64,000 nucleotides of DNA from Dulcicalothrix desertica PCC 7102. GTDB taxonomy: Bacteria; Cyanobacteriota; Cyanobacteriia; Cyanobacteriales; Nostocaceae. Position numbers and translations under genes: made by a program. Shown here piece by piece: positions 27,957 through 36,887 of the stretch. The stretch spans positions 156,493-220,492 of the forward strand of contig NZ_RSCL01000006.1 of the NCBI RefSeq assembly GCF_003991905.1, given 5' to 3'. Under the pieces are notes generated by a model that saw only the letters and a program-made list of their open reading frames with translations, was not told the origin of the DNA and did no database searches. Position 1 is the first letter of the stretch, and every line of letters starts with the position of its first letter.

Positions 27957-28739
27957 TTAATCAAGTTGAGAAATAAAATTCAGTATGAGTGATGTAAATT
28001 TCTCAGGATACCAAAGTGCCCATTCGTGTAAACCTTCTTCTACAGTAATTAATTTCGAGTTGGGAATAATTGCTGCCATTTCTTGAGCGTTATTCAATGG
28101 CGTAGTTAGGTCTTTGTCTGACCATAATAACAAACAGGGAGCCTGAATTTTTGGTAGCAAATGACTGATATCTTCGTATACAGAAATTAGCAATCCTTGA
28201 ATGACATTTCCTGTATTGAATAACAAGTTATAGGAGAAAACCAAAGGAATATCAACTAATTTCAATTTGTGCCTTGGAAGAAACATTTGAACCGTCATTT
28301 CAATTGCCCTTCGTGGTATCATCTCCGGTATAGACGGCGCAGGAATCCCGGTACTATCTACGAGAATTACACTTCTGACTTTTTCTGGAACAAGTGTAGA
28401 TAAAGTAATGGCAATACCTCCACCTAATGAGTGTCCTACTACATGAAATTGTTGTAAATCCAACACTTCTATAAATGAAAGGAGAATTTTGCTATAGCTA
28501 ACGTAATCGGGAATTAGCTTAGAGTAACTTGATCTCGCAAAACTAGGCAAGTCAGGAGCAATTATGGTATGAGAAAGTGCTAGTAGTTTCAGCACTTCAG
28601 TATAAGGCTCAGTAGAAATTCCCCATCCGTGTAGAAACAAGATGGGGATTGAACTCGATTCTAACCTACTTTGCTGATAAAAAATAGTGCAATCTTCTAA
28701 ATCAACCCGATGATTAGTTAATTGGGATATTAAAACCAT
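27957..28739 (-). CDS. Alpha/beta hydrolase
   Basis: About 260 residues from Met in MVLISQLTNHRVDLED; a GTG ending at 28802 would add a hydrophobic 21-residue leader. Typical alpha/beta hydrolase motifs: oxyanion ILFLHGWG, nucleophile elbow VVGHSLGGG (Ser about 105), Asp in LWSDKDLTTPL, and His in VEEGLHEWALWYP. The substrate is unknown. It is convergent with the GSP-synthase-like gene, with only 4 bases between the stops. Confidence 0.87.
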   Translation of the reverse strand: MVLISQLTNHRVDLEDCTIFYQQSRLESSSIPILFLHGWGISTEPYTEVLKLLALSHTIIAPDLPSFARSSYSKLIPDYVSYSKILLSFIEVLDLQQFHVVGHSLGGGIAITLSTLVPEKVRSVILVDSTGIPAPSIPEMIPRRAIEMTVQMFLPRHKLKLVDIPLVFSYNLLFNTGNVIQGLLISVYEDISHLLPKIQAPCLLLWSDKDLTTPLNNAQEMAAIIPNSKLITVEEGLHEWALWYPEKFTSLILNFISQLD

Positions 28740-28866
28740 AACCTTATTCACTATGACTCGATAAATTACGAAGAGCGTGTTATATAACAATAGCAAGCCC
28801 ACCTTCTTTGAGGAACCTTTCTCAAGGATTATAATTCAACTTCGGAGAGTCAATTTATAAAGCTTT

Positions 28867-30126
28867 ATGAAAAAAGAAATAAAATCTCCTTCTCCCTGGA
28901 CATACATCTCCACCCTGTACTTTGCCCAAGGTGTACCCAACACCATCGTCACCGCAGTGGCGCCTCTCCTTTACAAACGTCTAGCCATTAGCAACGAACA
29001 AATTACATTTTGGATAAGCTTTTTGAGACTACCTTGGGTTCTCAAAATGTTTTGGGCACCTTTCATCGATACCAACTCCACCAAACGAACATGGATACTA
29101 ACCACACAATTTGCCATGTTCGCATGTTTAGCACTCGCGGCACTTTCTTTACAACTACCAAATTTCTTTCCTATCTCACTAGCCATATTCGCCATAGCTG
29201 CATTTGTCTCAGCAACCTGCGACATTGCCACCGATGGATTCTACATGCTAGCGCTCAGTAATGAACAACAAGCTTTTTTCGTTGGGTTCCGTTCGCTATT
29301 TTTCCGCTTCGCCGTATTATTCGGTTCAGGTTTTTTATTATTTCTTGCAGGCACACTTGAAAAATCCCTAAATAACATTCAAGGCGCCTGGACTATCACT
29401 CTTGGATTTGCCGCAATATTATTTATATTGCTTTCTATCTATCATCGCTTAATTTTACCAAAACCACCATCTGATATACCAAATACATCGGCAACAAATG
29501 AAACAGTACCCTTTTGGACAGTAATTAAATCCTATTTTCAAAAAGAAAAAATCGGCGCCATCTTAGCCTTTATTTTACTTTATCGTTTAGGCGAGGCGAT
29601 GTTTGTTACACTCGCTCCATTATTTTTAGTAGATACAATTGAAGCAGGTGGCTTAGGACTTTCTACAGATACAGTTGGTATAGTAAACGGTACATTCGGC
29701 GTAATTTCTTTAATAGTCGGAGGCATTTTAGGTGGAATCACAATTACACGCTATGGCTTAAAAAAATGCCTTTTGCCGATGGCTTTAGCAATGAATCTAC
29801 CGAATTTATTTTATGTCTACATGGCTTATACAAAACCACCTTTAGCATTAATATACTTGCTAGTTTCTTTAGAGCAATTTGGATACGGTTTAGGTTTTAC
29901 TGGTTTTACTGTATATCTACTATATATTTGTCAAGGTCAATATAAAACCTCACACTACGCCATTTCTACAGGTTTTATGGCTTTGGGTTTACTGCTGCCT
30001 GGGGCAATAAGTGGCGCCATTCAAAAGCAAATGGGTTATCCTTTGTTTTTCATTTTTGGCTTATTATTAACACTACCTGGCATAATTTCTATCTTTTTTA
30101 TTCCTTTAGAAGATAATGTAAAATAG
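28867..30126 (+). CDS. MFS transporter, AmpG-like
   Basis: 419 residues with twelve membrane segments. The start (SPWTYISTLYFAQGVPNTIVTAVAPLLYKRLAISNEQI, RLPWVLKMFWAPFIDT) is typical of the AmpG/PAT branch of the major facilitator superfamily, which imports muropeptides in enterobacteria. In cyanobacteria the substrate is not established. The loop between helices 6 and 7 (KPPSDIPNTSATNETVPFW) is short. Divergent from the hydrolase gene. Confidence 0.88.
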   Translation: MKKEIKSPSPWTYISTLYFAQGVPNTIVTAVAPLLYKRLAISNEQITFWISFLRLPWVLKMFWAPFIDTNSTKRTWILTTQFAMFACLALAALSLQLPNFFPISLAIFAIAAFVSATCDIATDGFYMLALSNEQQAFFVGFRSLFFRFAVLFGSGFLLFLAGTLEKSLNNIQGAWTITLGFAAILFILLSIYHRLILPKPPSDIPNTSATNETVPFWTVIKSYFQKEKIGAILAFILLYRLGEAMFVTLAPLFLVDTIEAGGLGLSTDTVGIVNGTFGVISLIVGGILGGITITRYGLKKCLLPMALAMNLPNLFYVYMAYTKPPLALIYLLVSLEQFGYGLGFTGFTVYLLYICQGQYKTSHYAISTGFMALGLLLPGAISGAIQKQMGYPLFFIFGLLLTLPGIISIFFIPLEDNVK

Positions 30127-30167
30127 TAGGTGTTTCTAAAATTGAAAAATATTATTTAGAGTGGTCA

Positions 30168-30195
30168 GGGCGGGCAAGGATGCCCACCCCACAAG
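30168..30195. repeat. Interspersed palindrome, family A
   Basis: GGGCGGGCAAGGATGCCCAC followed by CCCACAAG, between two converging genes (stops at 30126 and 30214). Suited to be a bidirectional terminator. The sequence is nearly identical to the copy at 8-37. Confidence 0.78.
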
Positions 30196-30213
30196 ACTAG
30201 AAGAGGATTTTTG

Positions 30214-30582
30214 TTAACCGATTGTAACTTGCGATGTGTCTACTGCATCGGCGCCATTAACGTTGCGTGCGACTGATACCATTTTGTTGAGTATGTCTTG
30301 GCTGGGGACTTTTCCTTTTAGTACTACTGTTCCACTTGTTTGGGCTACCCAAAGTGTGTTGATGTCATCGAGTTGCGAGTCTTGGTCGAATGCTAGTGCG
30401 ACGCGCTTGGCTAGACCGCTTTGGTCATATTCTCCGTTTAAACCGATGCGTTCGGGTGGTATTGATTGTGTGGCACTTGGCGCCGATGCGGTTTGTTGCT
30501 GTGGTGTATATTGTTGTGGTTCGGGATTTACTTGTGCGTTTTGTGGTTTTTCTAGTCCGAATAGTCTTTTTAGCCAGCCCAT
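30214..30582 (-). CDS. BON-domain protein
   Basis: 122 residues. A short Gln/Pro-rich N-terminal linker (about 15-45) leads to a BON domain at about 50-120 (LAKRVALAFDQDSQLDDINTLWVAQTSGTVVLKGKVPSQDILNKMVSVARNVNGADAVDTSQVTI). BON domains bind phospholipid or partner proteins in the envelope. There is no signal peptide. It lies at the downstream end of the long minus-strand gene run. Confidence 0.88.
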   Translation of the reverse strand: MGWLKRLFGLEKPQNAQVNPEPQQYTPQQQTASAPSATQSIPPERIGLNGEYDQSGLAKRVALAFDQDSQLDDINTLWVAQTSGTVVLKGKVPSQDILNKMVSVARNVNGADAVDTSQVTIG

Positions 30583-30673
30583 GATTTCTACTCCCTACTA
30601 AATATTTATATCATCTATATATTAGGTGGCAGGATATTTGACGACATCTATCTTTTAAGAGAGGTGGTTATAT

Positions 30674-31579
30674 TTAATAGTTGATATCTTTAATTGATAC
30701 AAAGTCATGGAACTTTGAGTAATCTATACAACGTTTGCCGTCAGATGTGCGAGTCAAGATGTCCACGAAGCGCGCATTCCATACGGTTTCATCGGGTATA
30801 TATGAGTGACGTGCGTGGATGGTTTGTGATACTGTTTCGTCGATGCCTGTAAAAATGACGAGAATCTCCATTTCATCCTCTATCATTTTTTGCTGTGTAA
30901 CACCGTAAAGCGGACTACTTTCATCGATGGTATGCATTACTGACCATGAAAGCGCAAATAGTGGAGAGTCGCTACGAACTAAGGGTACGTCGTAAAATCG
31001 CCGCATAAAACTCCCTTCTTTTGTTAATTCGTTACGAACAATTGTAAGACGCACTTGGGCTTCTAAAATCCAGTTTTGCCGCTTATTCGCTACCCTTAGC
31101 ATTAACGTTGGTAAGCCGTTATGGGTTGTAATTAATATGACGCGACTAAATATTACCCGTGCTTTTGGCAATGAAAAGCGAGCAAACATTATACCACTCG
31201 CCATAGTTAATATCAGTAACCCAATGATGGATTCAATAGTAACTAAAAAATTGGCATAAACTGTCTTTGGATACATGGCGCCGTAACCAATCGATGCCAT
31301 CGTTTGAACGCTAAAAAAGAAAGCATCCAAAAAGTTACCAGGACGTGCGTTTTCAATTCCATCACCACCAGCAAGGTATAGCAATGCAAAAATAGCATTA
31401 GCGATAAAGTAACCAACAGTAATAAGAGCAACAAATCTGCCCCACGAAATAGTTAGCAGCGCATGGTAAGGGTCGTAACGCCAAGGTGAATACGATATGC
31501 CTTTACGTAGAACATTAAAAGAACCATATCGATTGACTACGCGAGATTTTGCTCTATCTTGCCAACGTTTTTTAACCAT
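30674..31579 (-). CDS. Inward-rectifier potassium channel (KirBac type)
   Basis: 301 residues. TM1 (FVALITVGYFIANAIFALLYLAG, about 48-72), a pore helix and selectivity filter (FSVQTMASIGYGAMYP, GYG at about 98-100), TM2 (FLVTIESIIGLLILTMASGIMFARFSLP) and the C-terminal immunoglobulin-like cytoplasmic domain (SHSYIPDETVWNARFVDIL as last strand pair). The membrane-interface N-terminal slide helix (YDPYHALLTISWGRF) is present. K+ permeation is the known family role. Its association with the iron genes upstream is positional only. Confidence 0.93.
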   Translation of the reverse strand: MVKKRWQDRAKSRVVNRYGSFNVLRKGISYSPWRYDPYHALLTISWGRFVALITVGYFIANAIFALLYLAGGDGIENARPGNFLDAFFFSVQTMASIGYGAMYPKTVYANFLVTIESIIGLLILTMASGIMFARFSLPKARVIFSRVILITTHNGLPTLMLRVANKRQNWILEAQVRLTIVRNELTKEGSFMRRFYDVPLVRSDSPLFALSWSVMHTIDESSPLYGVTQQKMIEDEMEILVIFTGIDETVSQTIHARHSYIPDETVWNARFVDILTRTSDGKRCIDYSKFHDFVSIKDINY

Positions 31580-31649
31580 TTATGACGTAATACCAAAGCC
31601 AGGAGCTTCTAGAATTTTAGGATTTCTTTATTATCCAATATTTTTGCAT

Positions 31650-31713
31650 GTAGAGACGCGATTAATCGCGTCTCCACGAATTTATCACGTCTCCACGATT
31701 TATAACGTCTCTA
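31650..31713. repeat. Family B palindrome with amplified arms
   Basis: GTAGAGACGCGATTAATCGC is followed by three more CACGTCTCCACGA-type arms. It lies between the Kir and ferritin-like genes. Confidence 0.72.
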
Positions 31714-31720
31714 GATTGGT

Positions 31721-32155
31721 TTACCCTAAATCTTGAATCATTTGTTCGAGTTCTAAGTGATGACTGCTTTCTTCTTCAATCATGTTGGTTACAAATTCTA
31801 CTAGTTCTTGGTTAGACTGTTGCGCTGAAGCCAGAAGCTGTTTATACATTTGTATTGCCTCTCGTTCGTGTGCGAGACTTGCAACTAGCACATCTTTGAT
31901 TGAATATTTATCTATATCTCTAACAGATGCAATACCAAGTTTGGGATGACCTTCAACAGAAACAAGTATTTCCCCTACTCTTTGGGCATGAGTTAAAGAT
32001 TCCGCAGCTTGCTCTTTAAAAAAATCTACTATAAAATTCCTCTCTGTACCAGTAACCACTAAAGAAAAGTGGGTGTAGCGCACGACTCCCGCAAGCTCAT
32101 ATTCCATGATGCTTTGCAACAAGTCGAGAGTTCGTTGCTGTTCATTTTCTTTCAT
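31721..32155 (-). CDS. Ferritin-like (bacterioferritin-type) protein 1
   Basis: 144 residues, a four-helix bundle. Metal-ligand pattern: Glu in MEYELAGVVRYTHFSL (helix 1), ESLTHAQR (ExxH, helix 2), HEREAIQMY (helix 3) and EEESSHHLELEQM (ExxH, helix 4). Length is slightly shorter than bacterioferritin (about 158) and there is no clear haem Met. It is about 55% similar by eye to the second copy at 34084-34518. A role in iron storage or redox handling fits the neighbouring FTR1 and multicopper oxidase (inference). Confidence 0.85.
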   Translation of the reverse strand: MKENEQQRTLDLLQSIMEYELAGVVRYTHFSLVVTGTERNFIVDFFKEQAAESLTHAQRVGEILVSVEGHPKLGIASVRDIDKYSIKDVLVASLAHEREAIQMYKQLLASAQQSNQELVEFVTNMIEEESSHHLELEQMIQDLG

Positions 32156-32227
32156 TTAATTGCCAGTATCTTTCATTAATATTGCATACTGAGTATACAA
32201 TATTGCTATTAAATTGCAAGACTATTT

Positions 32228-32255
32228 GTTGGGTTTTGTTCCTCCACCCAACCTA
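32228..32255 (-). repeat. Family D repeat supplying the MOSC stop codon
   Basis: TAGGTTGGGTGGAGGAACAA on the minus strand. The opening TAG is the stop of the MOSC-domain gene (32253-32255). Confidence 0.75.
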
Positions 32256-33050
32256 AAATTGTATTATATCTTGCTTCTTTATGTGAGCTTCTGTAATAAT
32301 TGTTGCAATTACGCCTGTTTGAGTATGTTGAAAGTTATTCTTAAGAATTGTCAGCAAAGCAATGTCGCGTTCTCCGGTTTCGGGATTAACTTCAATATTT
32401 AAGCAGCGGTTAATGCGAGCGGTAACTTCAACTAGCGCGTTGCCTATTTTGATTTGTTTACCTACCCAGTCAAACTCATTCCATGCGGGTATTCCGTCTA
32501 CCACAATATTGGGACGGAAGCGACGAACGTCTATAATATGACCTGCTATTTCGCTTAAATTATCTATAGTTGCTTGACTAACTAATGATATATGTCCTGC
32601 TTCTCTATCTTGATAGCGCGTTTTGTTATATGACCCTACTAATTCTAAACGCGCCCTTTCTCTTGCGCTTTGACTCACACCTGGACTAGGATAGCTTGCT
32701 GCTAAATATCCCGTAAAAAACGTTGAAACTTCATGGCGCCCAGTTATGGTACTCGTATCGGCAACTAGTAATTCTATTCCTTTACGTTTGATTGTTAATT
32801 TTTCTGATGTTGGGTTGTAAAAACAGTCTAACGCTGCTAGCGAGTGCCAGTCGTTTTGCATCGCAAAGTTAACTTTCTTCATCCAAGATACTTCAACATC
32901 GATATCTGGCAGATTTTTTTTGTACATCAAAGCAAACGCTCGGTCTCCTGGAATGCCATGACCGACTTTGAGGTAAACAGATTCTTGTACCTGTGGGGTT
33001 AACCCTTTTATAGGATGGATAAATAACTGTTTGATAAAAATATTTGTCAT
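32253..33050 (-). CDS. MOSC-domain protein
   Basis: 265 residues. N-terminal MOSC_N-type beta barrel (VKQLFIHPIKGLTPQ, VGHGIPGDRAFALM) and a C-terminal MOSC domain (ISLVSQATIDNLSEIAG, RRFRPNIVVDGIPAWNEFDWVGKQIKIGNALVEVTARINRCLNIEVNPETGERD), with the conserved Cys in RINRCLNIEVNP. MOSC proteins carry molybdenum-cofactor-linked or sulfur-transfer activities. The ATG abuts a family C repeat unit that fills the gap to the upstream FTR1 gene; the stop is part of a family D repeat. Confidence 0.87.
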   Translation of the reverse strand: MTNIFIKQLFIHPIKGLTPQVQESVYLKVGHGIPGDRAFALMYKKNLPDIDVEVSWMKKVNFAMQNDWHSLAALDCFYNPTSEKLTIKRKGIELLVADTSTITGRHEVSTFFTGYLAASYPSPGVSQSARERARLELVGSYNKTRYQDREAGHISLVSQATIDNLSEIAGHIIDVRRFRPNIVVDGIPAWNEFDWVGKQIKIGNALVEVTARINRCLNIEVNPETGERDIALLTILKNNFQHTQTGVIATIITEAHIKKQDIIQF

Positions 33051-33118
33051 AGAAACCGGGTTTCTTGCTTGATAACTTGTAATAAAGATAACATTTTACA
33101 TAGAAACCCGGTTTCTTT
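33051..33118 (-). repeat. Family C unit forming the FTR1-MOSC junction
   Basis: Two inverted arms (AGAAACCGGGTTTCTTGC and TAGAAACCCGGTTTCTTT) enclose about 30 AT-rich bases. The unit starts at the base next to the MOSC start codon. On the minus strand the left part encodes the tail ERNRVSM and the stop of FTR1. Confidence 0.75.
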
Positions 33119-34076
33119 CTGGTTTTTTACCACCACCATTAAGACTACGAAGATAAATACCACCAACTGTGAACAAGAAAACTAAATAAGCGATGGCTTG
33201 TACAATATAAAGATGATGCTGGTATCCAAATAATGCTTTGAAAATAACACCAGGAAACTCTTCGTCAGGTAAAATTTTAGAAGTATCCCAAACCATTGGC
33301 CCGAGAATGCACGAATGAACTTTTGTAAAACGTTCATAGTAAAAACAAAGGTCTTGCGATGCCCGACTATAAGACGCTAATGATGCTGCCGCTGCGTCAA
33401 ACCTGCTTAATGCTGTTACAACTAATCCTGCTACAATTAATACCAGTAAAATACCCATCACTTGGAAAAACTGACGAATATTAAACTTAACTCCTAATTT
33501 AAATAACCCAACACCGATAAAAGCAGCACTAATAATACCTAATACTGCACCAATCCCGGCGCCATACGCTCCACTTCCAGTATTAGTAGTAATTAATGCG
33601 ACTGTCTCAAAACCTTCGCGAACAACCGCAACAAAAATTAATGTAAAAATATTTCGCGCCGCAGTTTTATCATTTTTCAATGCATCTGATAAGGCGCCTT
33701 CAACAGAAGCTTTCATAAATCTGGCTTGGTTAGTCATCCAGATTAACATCCAACTTAACATAATAACAGCAAGCACGCTGAATATTCCTTCATAAAGGAA
33801 TTCAATAACACCTGCATACTGTGGAAACGCGCGTTGCAAAGCTGGTACAAATAATTGAAACAAGAACGCTAAAACAAAACTTGCGGCAACTCCTGTTCCT
33901 AAACCTACATATACCCAGCGGTTGAGTTGTGTTTGTCCGGCTTTTTTGAGAAATGCCAACACAATTCCCACAACAAGCGCAGCTTCGACTCCTTCGCGAA
34001 GCGCAATAAAAAATGTAGATAAAGCAGCAGTAAAATCCATAATTATGAGTTGTAGTTGTAGGGTGGCCGAAGCCAC
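33096..34076 (-). CDS. FTR1-family iron permease
   Basis: 326 residues; seven membrane segments. The two REGxE iron-binding motifs are present: REGVEAALVVGIVLAF (about 27-42) and REGFETVALITTN (about 154-166). In fungi Ftr1 imports iron oxidised by a multicopper oxidase; bacterial members (EfeU type) act similarly. The last seven residues (ERNRVSM) are encoded by a family C repeat. The start MASATLQLQL is a reasonable choice; a Met in MDFTAALSTFFIALREGVEAAL (34040) is more typical. Seven bases separate it from the ferritin-like gene upstream. Confidence 0.93.
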   Translation of the reverse strand: MASATLQLQLIIMDFTAALSTFFIALREGVEAALVVGIVLAFLKKAGQTQLNRWVYVGLGTGVAASFVLAFLFQLFVPALQRAFPQYAGVIEFLYEGIFSVLAVIMLSWMLIWMTNQARFMKASVEGALSDALKNDKTAARNIFTLIFVAVVREGFETVALITTNTGSGAYGAGIGAVLGIISAAFIGVGLFKLGVKFNIRQFFQVMGILLVLIVAGLVVTALSRFDAAAASLASYSRASQDLCFYYERFTKVHSCILGPMVWDTSKILPDEEFPGVIFKALFGYQHHLYIVQAIAYLVFLFTVGGIYLRSLNGGGKKPERNRVSM

Positions 34077-34083
34077 CTTACTA

Positions 34084-34518
34084 TTAACTAAAATCGCGTA
34101 GCATTTTTTTCAATTCAAGATTGTGCATTTCTTCCTGACCAATCATTGTGCGAGCGAATTCTTCTAAATAAATACTAGCATCAGTTACTGCATCAAGTAA
34201 TTCTTTATACAGCGATAATGCTTTCTTTTCGTGCGCCAAACTTTCTTCTAAAATGTGTTTAACCGAGTGTTTATATGTTTCCTCCATTGGGGCAATTTTA
34301 AGGCTAGGATGTCCATCTAAACCTGTGAGAATTTCTCCTGCTTGTTGGGCATGAAGCAGCGATTCGCCAGCTTGTGCTTTGAAGAAATCTACAATGGGAA
34401 TTCGGTATGGACCCGTTACCATTAATGAGTAGTGTGTATAGCGAACAACACCTGCTAGCTCAAATTCCATGATGGTATTAAGCAGGTCGATTGCTTTTTG
34501 CTGATTAAGTTCTTGCAT
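34084..34518 (-). CDS. Ferritin-like (bacterioferritin-type) protein 2
   Basis: 144 residues, paralogue of the gene at 31721. Helix-1 Glu in MEFELAGVVRYTHYSL, GESLLHAQQ (ExxH), HEKKALSLY, and GQEEMHNLEL (ExxH). The stop is only 7 bases before the FTR1 start, so the two are almost certainly cotranscribed. Known family roles are iron storage or electron handling; pairing with an FTR1 permease suggests buffering of imported iron (inference). Confidence 0.87.
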   Translation of the reverse strand: MQELNQQKAIDLLNTIMEFELAGVVRYTHYSLMVTGPYRIPIVDFFKAQAGESLLHAQQAGEILTGLDGHPSLKIAPMEETYKHSVKHILEESLAHEKKALSLYKELLDAVTDASIYLEEFARTMIGQEEMHNLELKKMLRDFS

Positions 34519-34680
34519 TATTTATCAATTTACCTTACATGCATTCCAGGACGATTTACTAGGTAATTTTAGCCTTGGTTATCATGGCTCTTTACAATTA
34601 CATAGTTTTTTGGTTCATCCTGTATTTTAACCCCCTATTAAACTTCTATATAGTGTTGTATGGATAATGTTTTGATGAAT

Positions 34681-34707
34681 GCACAGGCAAGATGCCTGTG
34701 CTACAAG
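34681..34707 (-). repeat. Variant family A palindrome supplying a stop codon
   Basis: On the minus strand CTTGTAGCACAGGCATCTTG followed by CCTGTGC. The TAG is the stop of the HhH lipoprotein (34701-34703). Confidence 0.65.
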
Positions 34708-35741
34708 GCTTTTTGTGATTCTGCTTCTATGGTTTTTACTAGCTTGGTAACTTCAAGAGGCGCCTTTACGGGTGTTGCAGGCGGAATAGCTGCGGGCCAT
34801 ACTTTAATTAGTTCAGCAATACTAGCTTGAATATTTTTGTGAACTTCGGGATTTTCTTTTGCCATGCTGGTGGCAACGGTTTTGTAAAGTTCGTTGGCGT
34901 AGACTACAAAACCGCGTGAGTCTTGATATTCAATTGCAGCAGAAATTTTACCATCTGCGACAGCGGCGCCATATTCTGAGTTTGCAGAGTCAAGTAAACC
35001 GTTAATTACTTGTAGGTTAAAAGCATTCTTTTCGCGTTCTGCTTGGGGAAGTGCTGCTATGGCGCCATCAACCGCTTGCATTGAATTTGTAAAGTTGGTT
35101 TTAATAGAGTCTGCTTTGCCATTTGATTTGACTAAATCTTGCAAGCTAATCAAAGTTGTTTTAAATTCTTTTACTTTGCGCTCGTTGAGTTGTTCCTCTA
35201 CATCAGCATAAATTTCTTCTACTGGGTGTCCAATATGTGGTTCTGCTGCCTTGGGTTGATTTTGGTCGAGTAATTCTTTGGCCACTATCAAGTGTCCTTT
35301 CATTAGTCCCAATTTGGTCATGTAGTCAACATCTTTCGCTTCACCCGTCAGCTTGACTTCTTCTATCGTCACCATGTCTTTAATTTTGTCAAACTGCTCT
35401 TGAGTGACGACTTTTTTAGCTACCAATTCCTCTGGTGAAGCATAAGGACGACCCGCTTGAATTTTATTCGACAATGCAGGCACACCAAGCATTCCTTCAA
35501 ACTTGTCTAACTCCGATAAAATCGCAGAATTTATATTTACTTTCTTACCATGACCACTATGTGAGCTAGTAGTTGAAGCATCCGTAACTTGAGGAGTTGA
35601 AGCAACTGGGGCTGCGTTACCTCCGTTATTCGATGCTTCGGGCGCCCCACCACTAGCACAAGAACTAAGTGCAACGATGGCGCAAGCTGCGAATGCCAAA
35701 AATGCATAACGTGGTCTAATCACTTTTTTACTCCTAAACAA
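34701..35741 (-). CDS. Helix-hairpin-helix lipoprotein
   Basis: 346 residues. Lipobox VALSSC (Cys about 28) after a TM-like leader, a low-complexity Asn/Ala/Thr/Ser linker to about 65, then a ComEA-like helix-hairpin-helix (KVNINSAILSELDKFEGMLGVPALSNKIQAGRPYASPEELV, about 68-110), followed by a long alpha-helical domain (GLMKGHLIVAKELLDQNQPKAAEPHIGHPVEEIYADVEEQ) that may be a periplasmic electron- or metal-handling module. The His-containing stretch AEPHIGHPVEE is notable. It stands between FTR1/ferritin genes and the multicopper oxidase; function unknown but co-directional. Confidence 0.85.
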   Translation of the reverse strand: MFRSKKVIRPRYAFLAFAACAIVALSSCASGGAPEASNNGGNAAPVASTPQVTDASTTSSHSGHGKKVNINSAILSELDKFEGMLGVPALSNKIQAGRPYASPEELVAKKVVTQEQFDKIKDMVTIEEVKLTGEAKDVDYMTKLGLMKGHLIVAKELLDQNQPKAAEPHIGHPVEEIYADVEEQLNERKVKEFKTTLISLQDLVKSNGKADSIKTNFTNSMQAVDGAIAALPQAEREKNAFNLQVINGLLDSANSEYGAAVADGKISAAIEYQDSRGFVVYANELYKTVATSMAKENPEVHKNIQASIAELIKVWPAAIPPATPVKAPLEVTKLVKTIEAESQKAL

Positions 35742-35873
35742 ATTTACAAAGCTGAAAAATCAAATAATCTATGACAGCTTGTCGTAATCTCAGTTATGTT
35801 AGTTTTGCACTTAATGAATTATATTTGCAATAATTTCGCTTTCATTTAAACTTGATTTAACAATTATTTGCAA

Positions 35874-36887
35874 TTAGCTGTTTACTGAATTTTTATTTGA
35901 TGACCCAATAACCTCAAACTGTCCCATACAGCCATTTTCGGCAACTGCATCCTGATGTGGGTGGAACATATACTTACCCGGATAGCGGAAAGCAAACTCT
36001 AATATATGGCGTTCTGCAACACCCATCGTAATTACATCGCTTTTCTCGCTTGGAGTCATTGTCATACCATATCGATACACGTCGAAGAAGTTTGCGTGAA
36101 GGTGAAATGTTACAGCAGGGTCAAACTCAATGATGTTAAGAACATAGAGTCTAATTAGTTGGTCTTTGTAAATGCGAATTGGATTATCCATATAATAGTG
36201 TGGCAATCCGTTGAAAGCATAATATTCATTATGGTTGTCATCGTTCACATCGTATCCACCCATTATCAATACAATTTCATCCGCCGGTGGCCGTGGTGAA
36301 GGTGGGTCGATAATAAACATTCCATATAAACCTTTCGCAATATGCCGAGTTACAGGTTCAATATGACAATGGTATAAATGAACTCCATACGGTTCTGCGT
36401 CAAATTCATAAATTGTAGCTTTGCCGTTACTAATTGGTCGCACCCCATCCATTTCTGCCGGGTGAACTCCATGAAAATGCAGCGAGTGTGAATGACCTGC
36501 TTGGTTAAGAAATAATACCCGTATTCGTTCCCCTTGTTTTGCCCTTAGTGTTGGCCCAGGAATTCTGCCGTTTAAATCCCAGATGTTATAGGATACTACT
36601 GTATTTAGCTGAATTGTCGATGTACCTGCTGTTAAACGAAACTCACGAACAGTTCGCCCATTCTCGCGTTTAACTGTGCCGTAGTCAAAGTCACGCAATA
36701 TTTTCGTTGGATTCGCCAAAGTATCCGCAGGCACATCCATCGGTGGTATTCTTACTTCGGTATGACGCGAACTTAACGCCTGCCACAATGCTGTTCCACC
36801 TATTACCCCGGCGCCTGCCAACCCGAATTTAAGTAGTTGGCGCCGACTTAACAAGTCCCCTCCAGGCAAAATAAAGTTATTGGGCAT
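35874..36887 (-). CDS. Two-domain multicopper oxidase
   Basis: 337 residues with a Tat signal (SRRQLLKFGLAGAGVIGG). Copper-ligand motifs: LHFHGVHPAEMDG (HxHG, about 142), VHLYHCHIEPVTRHIAKGLYGMFII (HCHxxxH, about 172-190), VTFHLHANFFDVYRYG (HxH), and YMFHPHQD (HxHxD). Length fits small two-domain, nitrite-reductase-like or laccase-like oxidases rather than the three-domain type. By analogy with Fet3-Ftr1 it may oxidise Fe(II) for the permease downstream (inference). The gene starts the block. Confidence 0.9.
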   Translation of the reverse strand: MPNNFILPGGDLLSRRQLLKFGLAGAGVIGGTALWQALSSRHTEVRIPPMDVPADTLANPTKILRDFDYGTVKRENGRTVREFRLTAGTSTIQLNTVVSYNIWDLNGRIPGPTLRAKQGERIRVLFLNQAGHSHSLHFHGVHPAEMDGVRPISNGKATIYEFDAEPYGVHLYHCHIEPVTRHIAKGLYGMFIIDPPSPRPPADEIVLIMGGYDVNDDNHNEYYAFNGLPHYYMDNPIRIYKDQLIRLYVLNIIEFDPAVTFHLHANFFDVYRYGMTMTPSEKSDVITMGVAERHILEFAFRYPGKYMFHPHQDAVAENGCMGQFEVIGSSNKNSVNS

